NCBI GenBank assembly: GCA_003162115.1
Contig: PMMV01000073.1
Coordinates: forward strand, 1-5,237
Direction of reading: 5' to 3'
DNA length: 5,237 bases
Origin: Methanobacterium sp.
GTDB lineage: Archaea; Methanobacteriota; Methanobacteria; Methanobacteriales; Methanobacteriaceae
Below are positions 1 through 4,062 of this stretch, piece after piece. The notes under the pieces are model-generated. The model ran no database searches. It worked only from the letters and a program-made list of their open reading frames with translations, and was not told the DNA's origin. The position numbers were made by a program, and so were the translations under genes. Each line of letters starts with the position of its first letter. Position 1 is the first letter of the stretch.

Positions 1-249
1 AATTATCATATTCCAGCTCCATTGCTTGTGCAGGAATTCTTTATTATTCCAAAGATCCTTATTAATTTCATAAATATTTTCTTTATAATAATATTAAGTT
101 TATCAACAAATCCATAATGATCATAGAATATATTTATCTATGATTATTGTTTTGTTAAAGGGTGAATTAAGATAGATTAGCGATTTTAATTTCATGACTG
201 TATCCAGAACATGTGTGGGAACCATTATCCTATGTTTATTCCATTCCAT
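1..249 (-). pseudogene. Possible decayed gene, three staggered reading frames, runs off left edge
   Basis: No intact gene fits here, but the minus strand carries three overlapping open stretches in successive frames. The first runs from an ATG at 249 to a TGA at 121-123 (42 residues, beginning MEWNKHRIMVPTH). The second is open from 137 to 9 and contains FYDHYGFVDKLN (coded at 128 down to 93). The third is open from 93 to the window edge and reads KENIYEINKDLWNNKEF. Two frame changes, near 125-135 and near 80-93 in AT-rich runs, would join them into one continuous protein. The FYDHYGF string resembles the C-terminal FYxxYGF of GNAT acetyltransferases, including FYSHYGF in the gene at 624-1085, but nothing upstream matches the rest of that fold. 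I cannot name a family. No ribosome binding site precedes the ATG. Chance open frames in AT-rich DNA are a real alternative. Confidence 0.25.
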
Positions 250-623
250 TACTGAGCTATCTTTTTAGATTATGGTGATAAATATTATTTTATTGAACAT
301 TAAATGTAATTTGTCATTTAAACATGTGAAATTTTTATTAACTATAAAAGTTATTGCCATTATTTGGGCTAAAACACTCCAATTAAGATAGTTTTGCTAT
401 TTAAATAATTTTTTGATTACTTTCCTGTTTTTTTAGCGTTTTACAAGTTAATAAATTGGGTGAAAAATCAACTACCTGCAAGAAACCATTTGAGCGAGCG
501 AGAGATGATAGCAGAATAATAATTAAAAATAGTTCAAAATTTTTATGAAAACTAAATAAAATATTTAATTTGGTAATGTTTTTTTTAAAATTTATTAGTG
601 AGTTTTTGTATATTATACTTTAT
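250..623. other. AT-rich intergenic region
   Basis: No convincing gene lies here. The stretch contains several AT runs that could serve as TATA boxes for the acetyltransferase, for example ATATTTAAT at 561-569, but none is decisive. A slightly more GC-rich patch at about 468-512 includes the repeated GAGCGAGCGAGAG at 492-504. A plus-strand open frame of 30 codons (TTG at 456 to TGA at 546-548) crosses it, with no ribosome binding site in front. A T7 run at 428-434 could terminate transcription entering from the left. I see no tRNA, rRNA or repeat array. Confidence 0.5.
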
Positions 624-1085
624 ATGATACGTTATTATGAAACTGATGAGAAAGAATTGGATTATGTAAAAGAGCTGTGGGAGAAACTTAAACATCAACA
701 TCAGTCAAAGGCAAAGTACTTCTTTCAAGAATACGAAAATGTTGTTTTTGAGAATAGAAAGAAAAAATTACTGAAAAAATCTGAAAAAGGATTCCTCAGA
801 GTAGATTTAGCAGTGGATTCAAGTAATGAACAAGTGGTAGGGTATTGTATAAGTTCAATTTCAAATGAAATAGGTGAAATAGACTCGTTATACGTAGAAG
901 AAAAATTCCATTCCATGGGGATCGACGATAACTTAATGAAACGTGCTCTAACATGGATGGACGCTGAAGGTGTTGAAAATAGGAAGGTCCAACTCTTTGC
1001 AGGTAATGATGACACAATACAATTTTACAGCCACTATGGTTTCCATCCTATACAGATCATCCTGAAACAAAAAAAGATGATTTAA
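624..1085 (+). CDS. GNAT family N-acetyltransferase
   Basis: Predicted cytoplasmic acetyl-CoA-dependent acyltransferase of about 153 residues, a normal length for a single GNAT domain; the substrate is unknown. Numbered from the ATG at 624, the N-terminal helices cover residues 8-55. The central strands and motif A follow at 84-105 (GEIDSLYVEEKFHSMGIDDNL), and the C-terminal motif B is at 128-140 (NDDTIQFYSHYGF), the usual GNAT ending. The acetyl-CoA pyrophosphate loop, normally R/Q-x-x-G-x-G/A, reads HSMGID, so the arginine and the second glycine are lost and activity may be altered. The frame stays open upstream to a TTG at 570, but that extension (MVMFFLKFISEFLYIILY) is hydrophobic, atypical for GNAT proteins and lacks a ribosome binding site; MIRYYETDEKEL at 624 is the natural family start. 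No clear ribosome binding site precedes 624 either, so the start stays uncertain. It appears monocistronic, with a T6 run just after the stop. Confidence 0.8.
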   Translation: MIRYYETDEKELDYVKELWEKLKHQHQSKAKYFFQEYENVVFENRKKKLLKKSEKGFLRVDLAVDSSNEQVVGYCISSISNEIGEIDSLYVEEKFHSMGIDDNLMKRALTWMDAEGVENRKVQLFAGNDDTIQFYSHYGFHPIQIILKQKKMI

Positions 1086-1094
1086 ATTATAATA

Positions 1095-1100
1095 TTTTTT
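1095..1100 (+). terminator. Oligo-T terminator after the acetyltransferase gene
   Basis: Six consecutive T residues begin ten bases after the TAA stop at 1083-1085. Archaeal RNA polymerase terminates at T-rich tracts without needing a strong hairpin, so this is a plausible terminator. The region is AT-rich, so a chance run is possible. Confidence 0.35.
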
Positions 1101-1530
1101 ATAGCTTTAAAATGTTCTAAAGCAATTATTGAGTCCCCCAGTGATTAATGCCATTTTTCCTTGTATATACCTATTATGTCAATTCAGGGAAAAAAGTATC
1201 GATAACATTAACAGTCTTCTCAGAACTATTTATTTTTTAATCTTTATTTTGGACATTTGATTTACGAAATTAAAATAATTTATACTTATAAAAATGATAA
1301 TAAATACATACAGAATATGTTTCTACTTGAGGTAAATTATAAATACAAATATAATATCAAAAAGTACTAAAAATGATTGATTATCTCTACAAAAGGATAT
1401 GAAAACGTATTGTAGTATTATATATAAAGAACTATAACAAGATTGAGTATAAATTTTAATTTAGAATAATTTAAAATTTTATCTGCGTGATTGTCTAACA
1501 ACTGATTGATTACAATAAGAATAGATGTAG
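1101..1530. other. AT-rich intergenic region upstream of hxlB
   Basis: About 430 bases with no supportable gene. Contents: a minus-strand open frame of only 15 codons starting MALITGG near 1152, behind an AGGA; a TTATATATA run at 1418-1426 that could be a distal TATA box; the AAATTTTAA/TTAAAATTT inverted repeat at 1451-1479; and two copies of TGATTGATTA at 1374-1383 and 1503-1512. The block is long for the space between two same-strand genes, so a small RNA or lost gene is possible, but nothing in the sequence shows one. Confidence 0.5.
1451..1479. repeat. Short inverted repeat upstream of hxlB
   Basis: AAATTTTAA at 1451-1459 is matched by TTAAAATTT at 1471-1479, a perfect 9-base inverted repeat with an 11-base spacer. 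It lies about 80 bases before the hxlB start. It could be a regulator-binding site, but it is pure A/T in an AT-rich region and may be chance. Confidence 0.25.
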
Positions 1531-1539
1531 TTTTATAAA
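1531..1539 (+). promoter_or_regulatory. Putative TATA box of hxlB
   Basis: TTTTATAAA fits the archaeal box A consensus. Archaeal transcription usually begins 26-30 bases after such a box, which places the start at about 1558-1562, on the GTG at 1561. This implies an almost leaderless hxlB transcript. A second candidate, TTATATATA at 1418-1426, would give a leader of over 100 bases. Confidence 0.4.
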
Positions 1540-1557
1540 CCATAAAAGTCTTTATCT

Positions 1558-1561
1558 GGTG
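1558..1561 (+). promoter_or_regulatory. Ribosome binding site that decides the hxlB start
   Basis: GGTG, part of the common methanogen GGTGA site, sits five bases before the ATG at 1567. Its last three bases also form half of an in-frame GTG at 1561. If the site is used for ribosome binding, ATG 1567 is the start; if the transcript is leaderless, GTG 1561 could be used and the protein would gain two residues. Confidence 0.45.
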
Positions 1562-1566
1562 TGCAA

Positions 1567-2151
1567 ATGATTTTAAACGAAGCAATAAAAGAAATAGTGG
1601 ATAATGTAATGAAAGTTTCAGCGGATACTAACGAAGAAAGTATTATGGAAATGATGGAAATTTTAACCGCCTCTAAGAATGTTTTTCTCCTTGGACAAGG
1701 CAGATCTGGTCTTGTTGCTAGAGCTTTTGCTATGCGTCTTATGCATTTAGGTATAGGAGTATACGTAGTTGGAGAAACTATAACTCCTGCCATAGATGGT
1801 GATGATTGTCTACTTGCAATCTCCGGGTCCGGAGAAACTAGTTACATTATAAGCACGGCCAAGATTGCCAAGATGAGGGATGCGAAGATAGTTGCAGTTA
1901 CATCATATAGTGATTCAACACTTGGAAAGATGGCTGATCTGGTAATACGCATTAAAGGCAGGACTAAAGTAGATTCTGAAAAAAATTACATTAAAAGACA
2001 GATGGATGGAAAACATCTGTCACTTTCGCCATTAGGTACTCTGTTTGAAGTATCGACTCTTATATTTTTGGATGCGCTTATAGCTCAACTTATGGATAAA
2101 ATGGGAAAAACAGAAGACGATCTCAAAAAAAGGCACACCGTTCTTGAATAA
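1567..2151 (+). CDS. hxlB: 6-phospho-3-hexuloisomerase (PHI)
   Basis: Cytoplasmic isomerase that interconverts D-arabino-3-hexulose 6-phosphate and fructose 6-phosphate. In archaea lacking the oxidative pentose phosphate pathway it works with hexulose-6-phosphate synthase, run in reverse, to make ribulose 5-phosphate and formaldehyde. The 194-residue protein is one SIS domain and matches archaeal PHI throughout. The sugar-phosphate loop is GQGRSG (43-48), followed by [10 protein letters not shown] (53-62) and VVGETITPA (67-75). The second phosphate-binding loop is ISGSGET (85-91), then [12 protein letters not shown] (109-120). The stretch [19 protein letters not shown] (155-173) carries Glu161, which lines up with the proposed catalytic glutamate, and KRHTVLE (188-194) is the typical archaeal ending with its conserved histidine. 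ATG 1567 is preferred over GTG 1561 because GGTG lies five bases upstream. No synthase gene is adjacent; in many archaea that activity is fused to Fae elsewhere. The gene is convergent with fdhD. Confidence 0.95.
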   Translation: MILNEAIKEIVDNVMKVSADTNEESIMEMMEILTASKNVFLLGQGRSGLVARAFAMRLMHLGIGVYVVGETITPAIDGDDCLLAISGSGETSYIISTAKIAKMRDAKIVAVTSYSDSTLGKMADLVIRIKGRTKVDSEKNYIKRQMDGKHLSLSPLGTLFEVSTLIFLDALIAQLMDKMGKTEDDLKKRHTVLE

Positions 2152-2155
2152 ATCC

Positions 2156-2160
2156 TTTTT
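2156..2160 (+). terminator. Possible oligo-T terminator of hxlB
   Basis: A CCTTTTT run begins just after the hxlB stop at 2149-2151. It is short (five T) and there is no clear hairpin, but it sits where a terminator is needed between convergent genes. Confidence 0.3.
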
Positions 2161-2167
2161 AATCGTT

Positions 2168-2178
2168 AAAAAAAAAAA
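2168..2178 (-). terminator. Oligo-T terminator of fdhD
   Basis: Eleven A on the plus strand are eleven T on the minus strand, starting three bases after the fdhD stop codon (2182-2184). A long U tract of this kind is the typical archaeal intrinsic termination signal, and it lies in the 30-base convergent gap. Confidence 0.6.
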
Positions 2179-2181
2179 TCA

Positions 2182-2934
2182 TTAAAAAATTATTCTATGC
2201 GGATGAGTATAAATGTTGAATCTGTCTCCCCTGACAAATCCAAGCATTGTTACCCTGGCCTCTTCAGCAACAGAAAATCCTGATGATGTTGGAGCAGCAT
2301 TAGATGCTATAATAGGAATACCAACTCTAGCGATTTTTATTAACATATCAGCGGGCATTCTACCACTGTAAACAATGAAACTTTTTGAGAAATCATAATT
2401 TTTTAGAGCACCAGCACCTATTACCTTATCAACGGCTACATGCCTGCTTACATCTTCTATTGCTATGAAATTATCTTCATAAACTAGACCTGCTACATGT
2501 GTGCCTCCAGTTTCCTGCCATACTTTTGCTTCCTTCTTTAATTTACCGAACGCATCAACTAGAGCTTCTTTAGATATCGTGAAATCAGATTTTACTTTTC
2601 CTACGAATTCTATCTTGGTTCTCCATCCACCAAAACAATCAGATCCAACAACTAATTCTTTTCTAATGTCAAAATCATCTAAATCGATTTCAGCCGTTAT
2701 AATATTTTCTTCGATGGATATATTGTTAATATTATCCACTGATCCTGTTAAACCTTCACCAAGTAGGTATCCTACAGCGAATTCCCTGAGAGAGTTAGGA
2801 CTAATTGAAAATCTTCTTGAAACGCTGTTGTTTATTATCATCTCAATTTCTTCATCGTTTACAATTGTTTCTAATACTTTAGAGGGTTTTCCTTCAAATC
2901 TAATCGCATTCACTTGTTTAAACATTTCCAACAT
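2182..2934 (-). CDS. fdhD: Formate dehydrogenase accessory sulfurtransferase FdhD
   Basis: Cytoplasmic maturation protein that binds the molybdenum/tungsten pterin cofactor and passes sulfur, in E. coli from the cysteine desulfurase IscS, to formate dehydrogenase. The 250-residue length is normal. Family blocks run in order: NSLREFAVGYLLGEGL (47-62); the cysteine loop VVGSDCFGGW (95-104); QETGGTHVAGL (140-150); IEDVSRHVAVDKVIGAGAL (159-177); VYSGRMPADM (188-197); IIASNAAPTS (208-217); and the C-terminal FNIYTHPHRI (239-248). The catalytic loop is CxxC in E. coli, with both cysteines implicated in sulfur transfer; here only Cys100 remains and the second position is Gly103. ATG 2934 is chosen because AGGAG lies eight bases upstream; an in-frame ATG at 2925 has a poorer distance. 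The CMD-family gene lies 111 bases upstream on the same strand and may be cotranscribed, although a separate promoter is possible. An 11-T terminator follows the stop. Confidence 0.95.
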   Translation of the reverse strand: MLEMFKQVNAIRFEGKPSKVLETIVNDEEIEMIINNSVSRRFSISPNSLREFAVGYLLGEGLTGSVDNINNISIEENIITAEIDLDDFDIRKELVVGSDCFGGWRTKIEFVGKVKSDFTISKEALVDAFGKLKKEAKVWQETGGTHVAGLVYEDNFIAIEDVSRHVAVDKVIGAGALKNYDFSKSFIVYSGRMPADMLIKIARVGIPIIASNAAPTSSGFSVAEEARVTMLGFVRGDRFNIYTHPHRIIF

Positions 2935-2942
2935 TAAAGATG

Positions 2943-2947
2943 CTCCT
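2943..2947 (-). promoter_or_regulatory. Ribosome binding site of fdhD
   Basis: AGGAG on the minus strand lies eight bases before the ATG at 2934. It is the clearest Shine-Dalgarno in the window and fixes the fdhD start at the first of two nearby in-frame ATGs. Confidence 0.7.
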
Positions 2948-2975
2948 AAAAATAAATTTTAATTGTTTATTTTTA

Positions 2976-2987
2976 AATTTAATAACT
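2976..2987 (-). promoter_or_regulatory. Possible TATA box of fdhD
   Basis: The minus strand here reads GTTATTAAATTTAAAA, resembling the GTTTATTAAAT box of the NuoE-like gene. Transcription would start at about 2955-2960, leaving a leader of about 20-25 bases that includes the AGGAG. The surroundings are AT-rich, so this is weak. Confidence 0.25.
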
Positions 2988-3045
2988 TTAACAGATGAAC
3001 TAGGGTAAATTTACGAATATTCTAATTACTTCTTGATTCTAATAA

Positions 3046-3384
3046 TTAGTCTTTGAATAGGTCATCCACCCATGAAATTGCGGCAGCCACATTAGGAAAA
3101 CCTATTGTACTTGTAAGTAACAGAAGAGATTGATAAACCTCCTCTGAAGATGCTCCCTGTTCCATTGCTTGTCTTGCATGGCTGTGAACTGCTCCTTCTG
3201 ATCTTATAGCTGCTGATGCAGCAAGTTGTATTAACTGTGACGTTTTATCATCAATAGGTCCAATTTCTCTTACCACACGGCCTAGATCGCTTAGAACATC
3301 ACCGTATTTTTCATACCTTCTTCCAATGCTCATATAATGTTTTGGTAGTTCTTGGCATGGTTTTTCATCTGACAAATTGTTCAC
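3046..3384 (-). CDS. Carboxymuconolactone decarboxylase / AhpD family protein
   Basis: Short all-helical protein of 112 residues, the usual size of a single CMD domain; such proteins form oligomers in the cytoplasm and act as decarboxylases, peroxidase partners or of unknown role. The domain covers about residues 35-110. Its signature helix reads EGAVHSHARQAMEQGASSEEV (63-83), keeping the family His/Glu pattern and the following ALLL-like helix and TIGFPNVAAAISWVDDL. The CxxC pair that makes AhpD a disulfide reductase is absent from this helix; the only cysteine is Cys10, so redox catalysis of the AhpD type is unlikely. The start is ambiguous: GTG 3384 is the longest choice and fits a leaderless transcript; TTG 3375 lies five bases after GGTGA; ATG 3333 (MSIGRRYEKYG) has no binding site. 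It is divergent from the NuoE-like gene and lies upstream of fdhD, which links it by position to formate metabolism. No specific substrate can be given. Confidence 0.85.
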   Translation of the reverse strand: MNNLSDEKPCQELPKHYMSIGRRYEKYGDVLSDLGRVVREIGPIDDKTSQLIQLAASAAIRSEGAVHSHARQAMEQGASSEEVYQSLLLLTSTIGFPNVAAAISWVDDLFKD

Positions 3385-3405
3385 CTTCCCAAATTTTTGT
3401 AAAAA

Positions 3406-3414
3406 TTTTATAAA
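3406..3414 (-). promoter_or_regulatory. Putative TATA box of the CMD-family gene
   Basis: The minus strand reads TAGTTTATAAAATT, with TTTATAAAA as the box. Its first base is 30 bases before the GTG at 3384, so transcription should begin at or very near that codon. The same TAGTTTATnAAAT sequence occurs at the promoter of the divergent NuoE-like gene, which supports both calls. Confidence 0.55.
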
Positions 3415-3472
3415 CTAAAACTCTAACTATATTCTTACTTTGATCCAATATATTTTTAGAGTAAGTAGTTTA
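3411..3472. repeat. Long interrupted inverted repeat in the divergent promoter region
   Basis: Left arm 3411-3433 contains TAAACTA, CTCTAA and TATATT in order, separated by 3 and 1 bases. Right arm 3447-3472 contains AATATA, TTAGAG and TAGTTTA, separated by 3 and 4 bases; these are the exact reverse complements in reverse order. Nineteen bases per arm match, centred near 3440. Each arm overlaps the TATA box of one divergent gene, so both promoters carry the same upstream elements at nearly the same spacing. It may be a shared operator or activator site, or a duplicated promoter. Confidence 0.6.
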
Positions 3473-3478
3473 TTAAAT
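3469..3478 (+). promoter_or_regulatory. Putative TATA box of the NuoE-NuoF-like operon
   Basis: TTTATTAAAT within TAGTTTATTAAAT mirrors the box of the divergent gene. It predicts a transcription start near 3499 and a leader of about 34 bases that contains the GGAG site. A second TTTATAA at 3497-3503 would start transcription after the GGAG and is therefore less likely. Confidence 0.5.
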
Positions 3479-3521
3479 ACAAAAACAAACAATAAATTTA
3501 TAACAAATCTATTTTATTAAT

Positions 3522-3525
3522 GGAG
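3522..3525 (+). promoter_or_regulatory. Ribosome binding site of the NuoE-like gene
   Basis: GGAG lies seven bases before the ATG at 3533 and fixes the start of this gene. Confidence 0.6.
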
Positions 3526-3532
3526 AATTTTA

Positions 3533-4006
3533 ATGAGTAAAAGCTTAAATGAAATTTTAGCCAATTTCTGTGGGGATAAATCTGAAATAATACCAATTTT
3601 ACAGGATATTCAATCTAATATAGGGTATCTACCCGATGAGGCCATTATAGAGGTTTCAAAGTTTACTCGGGTTCCCGAAAGTGAAATATATGGGGTCGCC
3701 ACATTTTATACGCAGTTTCGCTTTTTACCAGTGGGGAAGAAACATATAATGGTTTGTAAGGGTACAGCTTGCCATGTCAAAGGGGCTCCACAAATTATAG
3801 AGGGAATTGAAAGGCATCTCGGTATAAAAGAGGGAGAAGTAACCTTTGATCTTGAGTATTCACTGGAATCGGTTGGTTGTCTCGGATGCTGTGCACTAGC
3901 ACCCTGTGCAATGATAAATGAAGAAGTTGAGTCTAATCTGACATTAAGGGATGTTAAAAGGATTTTCTCAAGAATGAAGAGGGATTCTAATGGGGAAAAT
4001 TGTTAA
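3533..4006 (+). CDS. NuoE-like thioredoxin-fold [2Fe-2S] subunit
   Basis: Homologue of the 24-kDa subunit of complex I (NuoE) and of the equivalent subunits of NAD(P)-linked hydrogenases and formate dehydrogenases (HydC/HndA type). It carries a [2Fe-2S] cluster and passes electrons to or from the FMN subunit in a soluble complex. At 157 residues it has the normal length. The N-terminal helical part includes IIPILQDIQSNIGYLPDEA (19-37) and VPESEIYGVATFYTQFRF (47-64), both family hallmarks. The thioredoxin-like domain holds the ligands Cys75 and Cys80 (CKGTAC, C-x4-C) and Cys116 and Cys120 (CLGCC, C-x3-C). Extra cysteines at 119 and 125, in CLGCCALAPC, are not the usual ligands. ATG 3533 is supported by GGAG seven bases upstream. 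The NuoF-like gene follows after 56 bases. NuoE is given as a family name only; membership of true complex I is unlikely because the neighbours are fdhD and a fused NuoF type. Confidence 0.93.
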   Translation: MSKSLNEILANFCGDKSEIIPILQDIQSNIGYLPDEAIIEVSKFTRVPESEIYGVATFYTQFRFLPVGKKHIMVCKGTACHVKGAPQIIEGIERHLGIKEGEVTFDLEYSLESVGCLGCCALAPCAMINEEVESNLTLRDVKRIFSRMKRDSNGENC

Positions 4007-4052
4007 ATAGATCAAATTGAATTTCAAGAAATTATAGATATAATCAAATTAA

Positions 4053-4056
4053 AGGG
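4053..4056 (+). promoter_or_regulatory. Ribosome binding site of the NuoF-like gene
   Basis: AGGG, within AAAGGGT, lies six bases before the ATG at 4063. An in-frame TAA at 4057-4059 excludes any earlier start. Confidence 0.5.
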
Positions 4057-4062
4057 TAAATA

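Noticed and set aside
272..391. Plus-strand 39-codon hydrophobic open frame (MVINIILLN...)
   Set aside because: No ribosome binding site, composition explained by AT-rich DNA, no recognisable family.
456..548. Plus-strand 30-codon frame (TTG start) crossing the GAGCGAGCGAGAG patch, with GGGTGA at 458-463
   Set aside because: The GGGTGA overlaps the proposed start instead of preceding it, and no suitable start codon lies 5-10 bases after it; too short to support as a gene.
570..623. Eighteen-residue N-terminal extension of the acetyltransferase from a TTG
   Set aside because: Hydrophobic sequence not typical of GNAT proteins, rare start codon and no binding site; ATG 624 fits the family start.
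725..1017. Minus-strand open frames inside the acetyltransferase gene
   Set aside because: Shadow frames antisense to a recognisable GNAT protein, with no family features of their own.
1113..1160. Tiny minus-strand frame MALITGG... behind an AGGA
   Set aside because: Only 15 codons and no link to a downstream gene as a leader peptide.
2501..2962. 153-codon plus-strand open frame
   Set aside because: It lies opposite fdhD, whose family motifs are unmistakable on the minus strand; this is a shadow frame.
3022..3049. CTAATTA/TAATTAG inverted repeat after the CMD-family gene as a terminator
   Set aside because: Seven A/T-rich pairs with a 14-base loop, no T tract after it on the minus strand, and it overlaps the stop codon; too weak to call.
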